64,000 bases of DNA from Flavobacteriaceae bacterium PS02336 (GTDB lineage Bacteria; Bacteroidota; Bacteroidia; Flavobacteriales; Flavobacteriaceae). Below are positions 44,907 through 53,489 of the stretch, piece after piece. The notes below the pieces were generated by a model. The model worked only from the letters and a program-made list of their open reading frames with translations. It did no database searches and was not told the DNA's origin. Position numbers and translations under genes: made by a program. Every line of letters starts with the position of its first letter. Within the stretch, counting starts at the first letter, position 1. The stretch spans positions 806,001 through 870,000 of the forward strand of contig JASCOF010000001.1 in NCBI GenBank assembly GCA_029960065.1, read 5' to 3'.

Positions 44907-45716
44907 ATGATTGAAGATATAGAATTAGAAACTCTTATAAATGAAGTTTACGAATATTATGGTTTTGATTTTGGAAGTTATTCCAGAGCTTCACTGAAAA
45001 GGCGCGTAAATCGAGTTTTTTATTTAGATGGCTTTAAACATTTTCATGAGTTTTTATCAAAAGTTCGTACAGACGAAGAGTATTGCAAAAGAATGATTGA
45101 CGAAATAACGGTGAATGTGACAGAGATGTTTCGTGATCCGTCATTTTATATGACACTCCGCAAAGAAATTTTGCCTTTACTGGGAACCAAGCCTTTTATC
45201 AGAATTTGGCATGCAGGATGTTCGACCGGAGAAGAAGTATATTCGATGGCTATTATGCTCAAAGAAGCGGGATTACTGCACAAATCTATATTATATGCCA
45301 CAGATATTAATGCATCTGTTTTAGAGACGGCAAAAAGCGGTATTTTTCCATTAAGAATGATAAAGGATTATGCCGACAATTACCGCGATTCTGGCGGACA
45401 GGAAGATTTCTCGGATTATTACATCGCCAATTACGGTTTTGCAAAGTTCAATGAAAATCTTTCTGAAAAAATGGTTTTCTCACAGCATAATCTAGTTTCA
45501 GATACTTCATTTAATGAGTTTGATCTCATTATGTGTCGGAATGTCTTGATTTATTTTGATAATAATCTGCAGAAAAGAGTTATAAATCTTTTTGATGATA
45601 GTTTGGCAATGCTTGGTTTTATAGCACTTGGAACAAAAGAGACAATTAAATATTCTATCTCTCCAACCAAATACAAACAGTTTGATAAAGAGAAAATATG
45701 GAGGAAAGTAAAATAA
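44907..45716 (+). CDS. cheR: CheR-type methyltransferase
   Basis: The 269-residue protein has an N-terminal helical CheR domain (SYSRASLKRRVNRVFY) and an SAM-binding domain (IWHAGCSTGEEVYSMAIML, LIMCRNVLIYFD). CheR methylates glutamates of chemoreceptors. No receptor, CheA or CheW lies nearby. The target may be the coiled coil or membrane region of the hybrid kinase, which is inference. It overlaps cheB by 19 bp. Confidence 0.9.
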   Translation: MIEDIELETLINEVYEYYGFDFGSYSRASLKRRVNRVFYLDGFKHFHEFLSKVRTDEEYCKRMIDEITVNVTEMFRDPSFYMTLRKEILPLLGTKPFIRIWHAGCSTGEEVYSMAIMLKEAGLLHKSILYATDINASVLETAKSGIFPLRMIKDYADNYRDSGGQEDFSDYYIANYGFAKFNENLSEKMVFSQHNLVSDTSFNEFDLIMCRNVLIYFDNNLQKRVINLFDDSLAMLGFIALGTKETIKYSISPTKYKQFDKEKIWRKVK

Positions 45717-46294
45717 TAAAACATTGTAAAGTAGTTATCATTGGTGGCTCAGCAGGAAGTTTACAGGCATTATTAAATATTCTGCCTTTTGTAGAAAATC
45801 CAATTTCCTTTGCCATTGTAATTGTGGTTCATAGAAAAAATTCAGACGAACAAACTCTGGAAGATTTAATTGCTTTAAGATCAAAAGTTGATGTAAAAGA
45901 AGTTGAAGATAAAGTAAAGTTGAAGACTGGTTTTATCTATATTGCACCTTCCAATTATCATTTGCTGTTTGAAAAGGAGGAAACGCTTTCGTTGGACACT
46001 TCAGAGAAAATAAATTACAGCAGACCCAGTATAGATGTTTCTTTTGAATCGGCTGCCGAAATTTATGGACCAGAATTAATTGGAATTTTATTGTCTGGTT
46101 CTAATTCTGATGGAACAGTTGGTATAAAAGCAGTTAAAGCAGCAGGCGGGACAACTGTAGTACAAAATCCGCTTTCGGCAGAAATGTCTTTCATGCCTAA
46201 CAATGCAATTCTGCACGCTTCACCAGATTTTATTTTAAAGACAGAAGAAATCTTGGAGTTTATAAAAGGAATAAATCAGGAAAAAACAGCGTAA
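45698..46294 (+). CDS. cheB: CheB-type methylesterase without receiver domain
   Basis: The 198-residue protein is only the methylesterase domain. The catalytic triad is visible as S18 (IIGGSAGSLQAL), H45 (VVVHRKN) and D138 (LSGSNSDGTVG). The regulatory receiver found in chemotaxis CheB is absent, so control must come from another protein, perhaps the preceding receiver. It ends the operon and overlaps cheR. Confidence 0.9.
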   Translation: MEESKIIKHCKVVIIGGSAGSLQALLNILPFVENPISFAIVIVVHRKNSDEQTLEDLIALRSKVDVKEVEDKVKLKTGFIYIAPSNYHLLFEKEETLSLDTSEKINYSRPSIDVSFESAAEIYGPELIGILLSGSNSDGTVGIKAVKAAGGTTVVQNPLSAEMSFMPNNAILHASPDFILKTEEILEFIKGINQEKTA

Positions 46295-46338
46295 AGAAAA
46301 TGTAAGATATTCGAATTTGAAGAATCTTCAAAAAATTA

Positions 46339-46505
46339 ATATGTCGCCCCTCTGGGGCATTTTTTAATGATTACAAACTATGCTATATTTAGCTTCTCCG
46401 AAGCTTTTTTAAATTGATTTATAACATTTAAATAGTCCCACAGAGACGAAATATTTATAGCAAATAAATATAGACACAGTAAAAAGCTCCAGAGGAGCGA
46501 AATAT
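46339..46505. repeat. Palindrome/GAAATATTT repeat
   Basis: Units tcgcccctctggggc, gtcccacagagacgaaatat and gctccagaggagcgaaatat lie in one gap between convergent genes. The layout (short GC palindrome joined to gaaatatt) parallels the palindromes at 11400-11575. Confidence 0.7.
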
Positions 46506-46530
46506 ATTATTTGTTTCTACAAAAACTATT

Positions 46531-47289
46531 TTATTTCTCATCTTCAGGCAGAATAACCTTATTCATTTCGGCATTTTTTTCGGCTCTTCTCTGAGTTGCT
46601 TTTCCTTTTCCAATCGGAATTCCAGCTGTTAAGTATAAAGATCTGTTGTAGACATTTGGGCCGTCTCCTTTCATAACGGGAACTAATCCGTAGTAATATT
46701 GAATGGTAATGTTTAATCCGTTGCCTACATTCATATGATAACCTGTTCCAAGAGCTATTCCGGCATCAATTACACGAATCTGATCCCTGATTTTTCTTTT
46801 ATAAGTAACATCATTTTTATTGATTTCATTCGAAAATTCATCAAAAGCAGAAGCCAGCAATCCAAGCTGTGGTCCAGTTTTAACATAAATTCTATTTTTG
46901 AATTGGTATTTAATTAAAATAGGAACATTAAAATATCTAATTTCCCGATTCACAGTCCCGCCTTCAAAAGTATTATCAAGATTTTCATCTTCTAAAGAAT
47001 AAACAGGAATATGTCTGGCTCCCATTGGCGATTTAACAATAACACCTGTATTGATCATCCAAGAAGGATTTTTTTTAGAACGAACATCAAAATAAAATCC
47101 AAGATTAAACCCAGGATTCATTCCAGAACTTTCCAGATTAGAAATATCAGAAAGATTGATACCTCCTTCAAGACCAAATTCTAAAAAAGGCGAATTCAGT
47201 TTATCTCCAAAAATGAGTGATATTAAAACTTGAGATTTCGCCTCACTCATACAAAGAAGAGCAAGAAGAATAAATAAACCTTTTTTCAT
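46531..47289 (-). CDS. Outer-membrane beta-barrel protein (PorT-like)
   Basis: The protein of about 252 residues starts at ATG 47289. A longer frame from 47310 overlaps the gene upstream. The signal peptide ends EAKSQ. Beta strands (EFGLEGGINLSDI, YFNVPILIKYQF, VKTGPQLGLLASA) match the outer-membrane beta-barrel family common in Bacteroidota. A charged tail follows. It is 10 bp after a second outer-membrane gene and likely co-expressed. Confidence 0.75.
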   Translation of the reverse strand: MKKGLFILLALLCMSEAKSQVLISLIFGDKLNSPFLEFGLEGGINLSDISNLESSGMNPGFNLGFYFDVRSKKNPSWMINTGVIVKSPMGARHIPVYSLEDENLDNTFEGGTVNREIRYFNVPILIKYQFKNRIYVKTGPQLGLLASAFDEFSNEINKNDVTYKRKIRDQIRVIDAGIALGTGYHMNVGNGLNITIQYYYGLVPVMKGDGPNVYNRSLYLTAGIPIGKGKATQRRAEKNAEMNKVILPEDEK

Positions 47290-47299
47290 AAAATTGGTT

Positions 47300-48421
47300 T
47301 TAAAGTCCAAAACGATATTGAAGACCGCCCAGAAATTGTGTACGACTGCCTAAGAAACCTGCTTCGAATCTAAACATGATATGTTTGTTGTATTGATACT
47401 GTGTTCCCATAATAAAGTTCCACATATCTTTTGGAGCTTTTTGAAGGGAATATTGTACAGATGAAGATCCTGCAGTACTTAAAGCGCCATCTAAATGCGT
47501 TAGAAAAGTTCCCGCTCGGTCTAATGCGCGATCTGCAGTTTCGTGTTTCGCTTTGTTTACTGGATTTGCTTGTTGTGCGGGTGTTAATCCATTCCACCAA
47601 TCATCAACTTTAGTCTGATTTTCGTCTACTTTTGCCAAACCCTCATTTACTTTTTGCTGTGCGTTGCTAAGGTCAAAAATGTCAGATAGAGGAATGTTTC
47701 CGTTTGTATCTCCAGAAATATGAACCCTGAAACCACCAACCCAAACTGCGATGTTTTGTTCCGGTTTATTAAATTTAAAAGTTTTTCCTAACCTTGGTCC
47801 AAAAACATAAGAGAAGGCAGGCTTGTCAAGCGAACTAATATCAGTCCATGCCATATTCATATCCAAAGCCAGCCATCCTCCGCCAATTCCAATAGTTGGT
47901 GTCATACCGAAACCAAAAGTGGTAGCATTAAAATTAGCTTTTGTATTGAATGAGGCTACCTGAGACCAATTATTATCGGCATCGGGAACCCATATTCCAG
48001 CATTGATTTTTGTTGCGGTATTGGCTTTTCCAAAAATTCCATAAATGTTTAAAAAAGGAAGCAGCCATATATCTGGTCTAATGGTTAGCGCGCCGGCTTC
48101 TACAGAAGATTTGTCAAAACGGACTATTTCATCCAGATTAAACTGCGGGCCATTATTAAAACCAACATTTAGATCACTGATTTTAATTTGAGAATCCTGC
48201 CAGAAATAATTTATTGATAATCCAGCAGAATAGGGAAGTTTATACCCTTTTTGGGCCACTTTTTCGCCCCAGATCGGCAGTGCATATGGATATTCTTCTA
48301 CTTTTAGGCTGTCTTTTAGCTGCTGATTTTTTTCTCCTACGATTTTGTCAGTATATACTTGACCGAAAAATTGAACACTAAATAATAAAAAAAAGGCTGA
48401 TATTAGTTTTTTACATTTCAT
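47300..48421 (-). CDS. Outer-membrane protein with helical insertion
   Basis: The 373-residue protein has a signal peptide (ending VQFFGQ), many beta strands and a C-terminal strand ending QYRFGL, as in outer-membrane barrels. Residues about 265-325 are helical and polar (QQKVNEGLAKVDENQTKVDD, ANPVNKAKHETADRALDRA), unlike the rest. I do not recognise the family. It is the first of a two-gene minus-strand unit. Confidence 0.7.
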   Translation of the reverse strand: MKCKKLISAFFLLFSVQFFGQVYTDKIVGEKNQQLKDSLKVEEYPYALPIWGEKVAQKGYKLPYSAGLSINYFWQDSQIKISDLNVGFNNGPQFNLDEIVRFDKSSVEAGALTIRPDIWLLPFLNIYGIFGKANTATKINAGIWVPDADNNWSQVASFNTKANFNATTFGFGMTPTIGIGGGWLALDMNMAWTDISSLDKPAFSYVFGPRLGKTFKFNKPEQNIAVWVGGFRVHISGDTNGNIPLSDIFDLSNAQQKVNEGLAKVDENQTKVDDWWNGLTPAQQANPVNKAKHETADRALDRAGTFLTHLDGALSTAGSSSVQYSLQKAPKDMWNFIMGTQYQYNKHIMFRFEAGFLGSRTQFLGGLQYRFGL

Positions 48422-48657
48422 TGACTTGAGTGTTTAGATTGATTAAAATAAAACTGCTTGAAATAAATATGGACTAACGCATTCTGAGGAATTTCGGCTT
48501 ATCTTTTGCTTATTTGGAGTATAGAATATATGTTAATTAGTGTTAAAGTTAACTAAAAAATCTTTTATTATGTCTAAAAATTTAAGAAATGTATTTAATT
48601 ATCAGTTGATTATGTTTTATTTCAAAAGCAAAACAATAAATTATTATTTTTACACTC

Positions 48658-48981
48658 ATGAAATGGATAGCAATTGTAATGTCAATTTATTTGATGGCAC
48701 TTTCAAATATGCCCTGCGCAGATATGGAAGTGAACAGTGCTATGCATAAAACAGCTCAATTTGCATCAGAGGACAATCATTCTCACGATAAGGATAATGA
48801 TTTATGTTCTCCATTTTGTGCTTGCAACTGTTGCGGCGCTCAGGTTTTAAGTTACCAAACTCCAATAAATTTTGAGTTTCCTGCACCAAACAATCTCATT
48901 TCAATTCCTTTACCAAGTTACCGCTCTGTTTTTATTTCCGATTTCTGCGGAATTATTTGGCAGCCCCCTCAAATAATATAA
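48658..48981 (+). CDS. DUF6660-type small exported protein
   Basis: The 107-residue protein has a signal peptide (SIYLMALSNMPCADM), a His/Asp-rich stretch (DNHSHDKDND) and the cysteine block CSPFCACNCCGAQ. It matches the DUF6660 family found just before metal-efflux operons. It may bind metal in the envelope. The czcA start follows after 98 bp. Confidence 0.8.
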   Translation: MKWIAIVMSIYLMALSNMPCADMEVNSAMHKTAQFASEDNHSHDKDNDLCSPFCACNCCGAQVLSYQTPINFEFPAPNNLISIPLPSYRSVFISDFCGIIWQPPQII

Positions 48982-48990
48982 TGATTACCT

Positions 48991-49015
48991 CCCGATAGCT
49001 CGGGATAGAAACTTG
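48991..49015. repeat. CCCGA-TCGGG palindrome with AGAAACTTG tail
   Basis: cccgatagctcgggatagaa followed by acttg repeats the element at 21418-21440 with the same tail. Confidence 0.6.
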
Positions 49016-49079
49016 TGGACTTACCGCAGATTTATCAGACATATTTATGTCTAATTTCTCATATCATTATATTTTTCAA

Positions 49080-52000
49080 ATGCTAGATAAAATCATTCAA
49101 TTTAGTATACGAAATAAATTCGTTATACTATTATTTACCCTTGTTTTGATAGCTTGGGGAAGCTATTCACTTAAAAACTTGCCGCTCGATGCATTACCAG
49201 ATGTTACTAATAATCAAGTCCAGATTATTACTACCGCACCAACCTTGGCAAGTCAGGAAGTTGAGCAGTTAATTACTTATCCATTGGAACGTGCTGTAAA
49301 AACGGTTCCAGATATTATAGAACTCCGCAGTATTTCCCGTTTCGGACTATCGGTTGTTACTGTTGTTTTTGAAGATGACGTTGATATTTACTGGGCGCGC
49401 GAACAAATTTTCCAGCGTTTAAAACAAGCAGAAGAAAACATTCCAGATTATGTAAACTCTCCCGAATTAGCGCCTATTACAACTGGTCTAGGCGAAATTT
49501 ATCAATACGATGTTTATGCCAAAAAAGGATACGAAAATAAATACAGTGCCGTAGAATTAAGAACTATTCAGGATTGGATTATTATTCCGCAGTTACAAGG
49601 AATTAGAGGAGTTGCCGATGTAAGTACTTGGGGCGGAAAACTAAAACAATACGAAATTGCAGTAAACCCAAATATGCTGAACAGCCTCGGCGTTACGATT
49701 ACTGAAATTTTTGAAGCCCTAGAAAAAAACAATCAAAATACGGGTGGCGCTTACATTGAAAAAGATCAATATACGTATTTTATCCGCGGTGTCGGAATGG
49801 CAAAAGGAGTAAAAGATCTCGAAAATGTAGTAGTAAAAAACCGTAATGGTTCGCCTGTTTTGGTTCGAAATGTAGCACAGGTTCGTGAAGGCATTGCACT
49901 TCGTTACGGCGCATCAACGAAAGACGGAAAAGGCGAAATTGTTTCTGGTTTGGTTTTAATGCTGAAAGGAGAGAATTCAAGCGCAGTTGTAGACCGAATC
50001 CACGAAAAAATGGCGCAGATCAATAAAAGTTTGCCAGAAGGTGTTGTTGCTGAAGCCTTTATTGATCGAGGAAAACTCGTTGATAATTCTATTAAAACGG
50101 TCGCTAAAAACCTTTTAGAAGGAGCTCTGATTGTCATTTTTGTTCTGATTTTATTTTTAGGAAATCTCCGTGCTGGATTAATTGTAGCTTCAGTAATTCC
50201 GTTGGCAATGCTGTTTGCCGTTATTTTGATGAATGCTTTTGGCGTAAGCGGCAACTTAATGAGCCTTGGTGCAATAGATTTCGGAATCATTGTCGATGGT
50301 GCTGTAATTATTGTTGAAGCCACAATGCATCATCTTCAGAAAATCAAAAACAAAAAAGAATTGACGCAGGATGAAATGGATGTTGAGGTTTATAATTCTG
50401 CCTCCAAAATCAGAAACAGTGCGGCTTTTGGTGAAATCATCATTTTAATTGTATATCTGCCGATTCTGGCTTTGATTGGAACAGAAGGAAAAATGTTTAA
50501 ACCAATGGCGATGACGGTTGGTTTTGCCATTATTGGGGCTTTTATCCTTTCACTTACTTACATTCCGATGATGAGCGCTTTGTTTCTTTCTAAAAAAACA
50601 GAACATAAAGAAAACTTTAGTGATCGAATGATTACTTGGTTAGAAAACCGATACACGCCTTTGTTGAATAAAGCTTTGGAGTTTAAAAAAGGGGTTCTTT
50701 CTATTGCTGTCGGATTATTTGCTTTGGCATTTATAATTTTCCAAAATATGGGCGGTGAATTTATTCCGACTATCGAAGAAGGGGATTTGGCTATAAATGC
50801 CACCATTATGACGGGAAGTTCGCTAACGCAGATGGTAGAAACAACCACAAAATACGAACAGATTCTAAAAGCCAAATTTCCTGAAATTAAGACCATTGTA
50901 ACCAAAATTGGAAGTGGTGAAATTCCGACCGATCCAATGCCGATTGAAAGCGGAGATTTGATTATTGTTTTAAAAGATAAAAAAGAATGGAAAGGCAAGT
51001 ACCATAATTGGGAAGAACTCGCCAATGCCATGAAAGAAGAAATGGAAGTGATTCCAGGGGCGAACATTGAGATTTCTCAGCCTATTCAAATGCGTTTTAA
51101 CGAATTAATGACAGGAAGCCGATCTGATATCGCTATTAAAATTTTTGGTGATGACTTGGAGATTCTAGACGCTAAAGCATCGGAACTAATTTCAAAAATA
51201 AAAGGAATCGACGGAATAGGAGATTTAAAAGCCGACAAAGTAACAGGCTTACCACAGATTACTGTGAAATACGATTATGATAAAATCGCTCTTTACGGAT
51301 TGAATATTTCAGATATCAACCAAATCATTCGTTCTTCATTTGCTGGCGAAAGTGCCGGTAAGATCTATGATGAAAGCAAACGATTTGATGTTGTGGTACG
51401 AATGGATGAAAACAACCGTGCTGATATTACCGATGTCAGTAATTTATTTATCCCGCTTCCAAGCGGACAGCAGGTACCGCTTTCGCAAGTAGCTTCGGTA
51501 GAATATGAACAAGGTCCGGTGCAGGTCATCCGCGAAGACGGAAAAAGAAGAATTACTGTTGGTTTGAATGTTCGCGGACGAGATATTAAAAGCGTGGTAG
51601 AAGAAATACAGCAAAAGCTGGATAAAAACTTTAAACTTCCAGCAGGTTATTATGTGACGTATGGCGGTCAGTTTGAAAATTTAATTAAAGCTTCGGAAAG
51701 ACTTTTAGTGGCTTTGCCCATTGCTTTAGGATTGATTTTGGTACTGCTTTATTTTACTTTCAAAAGCGTCAAACAAGCATTGTTGATTTTTACAGCAATT
51801 CCGTTATCGGCAATTGGAGGTGTTTTTGCGCTTTCGCTGAGAGGAATGCCGTTTAGTATTTCTGCAGAAATTGGTTTTATTGCTTTGTTTGGAATTGCCG
51901 TTTTAAACGGAATTGTATTGATTTCGTACTTCAATCAATTGAAAGCCGAAGGAATTTCAGATCCATTTCAACGAATTCTTATAGGAACCAAAACCAGATT

Positions 52001-52202
52001 ACGTCCCGTTTTAATGACAGCAGCCGTGGCTTCTTTAGGATTTCTGCCAATGGCATTATCCACAAGCGGCGGGGCAGAAGTACAGAAACCTTTAGCAACT
52101 GTAGTTATTGGTGGATTAGTCTCAGCCACTTTATTGACCTTAATCGTTTTACCGATTTTGTATTTAATGCTGGAGCGTGGGTTTAACCGCAAAGAGCGCT
52201 AA
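49080..52202 (+). CDS. czcA: CzcA-type heavy-metal efflux RND pump
   Basis: The pump has about 1040 residues from ATG 49080, which begins MLDKIIQFSIRNKFVILLF as in the family. A start 33 bp earlier would only add an unlikely leader. Twelve membrane helices and two periplasmic loops are present. The membrane-four motif is DFGIIVDG...E (D400, D406, E413), the pattern of Zn/Co/Cd pumps rather than Cu/Ag pumps. It exports metal across the outer membrane with CzcB and CzcC. The last residues GFNRKER and the stop are repeat DNA. Confidence 0.93.
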   Translation: MLDKIIQFSIRNKFVILLFTLVLIAWGSYSLKNLPLDALPDVTNNQVQIITTAPTLASQEVEQLITYPLERAVKTVPDIIELRSISRFGLSVVTVVFEDDVDIYWAREQIFQRLKQAEENIPDYVNSPELAPITTGLGEIYQYDVYAKKGYENKYSAVELRTIQDWIIIPQLQGIRGVADVSTWGGKLKQYEIAVNPNMLNSLGVTITEIFEALEKNNQNTGGAYIEKDQYTYFIRGVGMAKGVKDLENVVVKNRNGSPVLVRNVAQVREGIALRYGASTKDGKGEIVSGLVLMLKGENSSAVVDRIHEKMAQINKSLPEGVVAEAFIDRGKLVDNSIKTVAKNLLEGALIVIFVLILFLGNLRAGLIVASVIPLAMLFAVILMNAFGVSGNLMSLGAIDFGIIVDGAVIIVEATMHHLQKIKNKKELTQDEMDVEVYNSASKIRNSAAFGEIIILIVYLPILALIGTEGKMFKPMAMTVGFAIIGAFILSLTYIPMMSALFLSKKTEHKENFSDRMITWLENRYTPLLNKALEFKKGVLSIAVGLFALAFIIFQNMGGEFIPTIEEGDLAINATIMTGSSLTQMVETTTKYEQILKAKFPEIKTIVTKIGSGEIPTDPMPIESGDLIIVLKDKKEWKGKYHNWEELANAMKEEMEVIPGANIEISQPIQMRFNELMTGSRSDIAIKIFGDDLEILDAKASELISKIKGIDGIGDLKADKVTGLPQITVKYDYDKIALYGLNISDINQIIRSSFAGESAGKIYDESKRFDVVVRMDENNRADITDVSNLFIPLPSGQQVPLSQVASVEYEQGPVQVIREDGKRRITVGLNVRGRDIKSVVEEIQQKLDKNFKLPAGYYVTYGGQFENLIKASERLLVALPIALGLILVLLYFTFKSVKQALLIFTAIPLSAIGGVFALSLRGMPFSISAEIGFIALFGIAVLNGIVLISYFNQLKAEGISDPFQRILIGTKTRLRPVLMTAAVASLGFLPMALSTSGGAEVQKPLATVVIGGLVSATLLTLIVLPILYLMLERGFNRKER

Positions 52203-52316
52203 GGTTTACGCAAAGGACACAAAGAAATATTTAAAGAAAATGAAAAAGTTACTATATAATTTAAGAAAAATAACCTTTGCGAACTTCTCGCTTCCTTTGC
52301 GAACTTTGCGGTTAAT
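52183..52316. repeat. CGCAAAG-class inverted repeat spanning the czcA-czcC junction
   Basis: ttaaccgcaaag at 52183-52194 pairs perfectly with ctttgcggttaa at 52304-52315. Further gcaaag / tttgcg words extend each arm. The left arm covers the end of czcA and the right arm codes for part of the CzcC signal peptide. The czcC ATG at 52240 lies in the loop. Confidence 0.85.
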
Positions 52317-53487
52317 TACGTTCCTATTGATCACAGTTGCTTCACAAGCACAAACCAAAATATCTTTAGAAAAAGCAATAGAGCTGGCCAAATCAAACAA
52401 CATCGACTTAAAAATAGCCGATAAAGAAATCGAGAAGCAAAATATTCTAAAGAAAACCGCTTTTCAGCCCGATCCGCTTCAGGTGCAGTATCAAGGCGGT
52501 CAATTTAATAGTGCCGATTTTGATCATAATGTTTCCGTACAGCAATTTTTTCCGTTAGGGAATATCACAAAAGCCAACAGACAATTACAGGAAGAATTGG
52601 CAAAATTGGCAGAGAAACGAAAAGCTTTATCATCTTATGAACTCGAAAAAGCGGTGACTTTGGCGTATTACCAATATTTGTACGGCGTTTCGATTCAGAA
52701 ATTAAATTCAGAATTGAATGAGATTTATACCAAATTCTTAAGAAATGCCGAACTCCGATTCAAAACAGGAGAAAGTGGTAATATCGAAGTGATAAGCGCT
52801 AAAGCGAAAGTCAAAGAAATAGAAACCCAAAAAACACAATTAGAGTACGATTTGGCAATTTATCAAAAACAGCTTCAGTTTTTTATTCAAACCAATGAGA
52901 ATATTATTCCCGATCAAAATACAGCATTGCAATATGTTTTTATTGAAAATGAGAAAAACTCAAAAGCCGAGAGTTTAATCACAGAATTCTATCAGCAGCA
53001 AATTTCCGTTTATCAAAAAGAAGCAGGAACTTTTAAAGCTTTGAGAACTCCAAAAGTGGGTTTAGGGTATTTTGCCCAAACGATAAATACGGAATCTCTG
53101 TTTCAGGGTTTTACGGCAGGTTTACAAATTCCACTGTTTGGAGGCGTTAATACAGCTAAAGCAAAAGCATCTGAAATAGGTATTTCGCAGTCGCAATTGG
53201 CATTAGACAAAAACAAAATGATTTTAAATCTGCAAAAAGACGAGCTGCAGCACAACTTCCAAAAACAGCAGAAAAATCTAGAGTATTATCAAAACGAAGG
53301 ATTGCAATATGCTAATCAGATTATCGATACAGCACAAAAAAGTTATGCTAATGGCGATATGAGTTATTGGTCGTATATCAGTTTCTTGAATCAGGCAATC
53401 GACATTAAAAAACAATATGCCGAAGCAACACACAGCTATAATCAGAGTGCTATTGAAATGCAATTCCCAACCATCAAAAACAATTAA
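52240..53487 (+). CDS. czcC: CzcC-like TolC-family outer-membrane channel
   Basis: The protein of about 415 residues is an outer-membrane efflux channel with TolC-like helices (ISLEKAIELAKSNNIDLKIAD, LEKAVTLAYYQYLYGVSIQ, QKSYANGDMSYWSYISFLNQ). The ATG at 52240 gives a signal peptide ending VASQAQ. A GTG at 52177 would overlap czcA and translate repeat DNA, so it is less likely. Even so, its n-region (KITFANFSLPLRTLRLIT) is coded by the repeat. It is the outer part of the CzcCBA complex. Confidence 0.9.
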   Translation: MKKLLYNLRKITFANFSLPLRTLRLITFLLITVASQAQTKISLEKAIELAKSNNIDLKIADKEIEKQNILKKTAFQPDPLQVQYQGGQFNSADFDHNVSVQQFFPLGNITKANRQLQEELAKLAEKRKALSSYELEKAVTLAYYQYLYGVSIQKLNSELNEIYTKFLRNAELRFKTGESGNIEVISAKAKVKEIETQKTQLEYDLAIYQKQLQFFIQTNENIIPDQNTALQYVFIENEKNSKAESLITEFYQQQISVYQKEAGTFKALRTPKVGLGYFAQTINTESLFQGFTAGLQIPLFGGVNTAKAKASEIGISQSQLALDKNKMILNLQKDELQHNFQKQQKNLEYYQNEGLQYANQIIDTAQKSYANGDMSYWSYISFLNQAIDIKKQYAEATHSYNQSAIEMQFPTIKNN

Positions 53488-53489
53488 TC

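Noticed and set aside
48540..48749. Frame overlapping the DUF6660 gene
   Set aside because: The overlapping frame from 48658 has a signal peptide and the conserved cysteine block; this one does not.
50558..51067. 169-codon frame antisense to czcA
   Set aside because: It mirrors a conserved pump region and has no independent support; the same holds for the one at 49904-50323.
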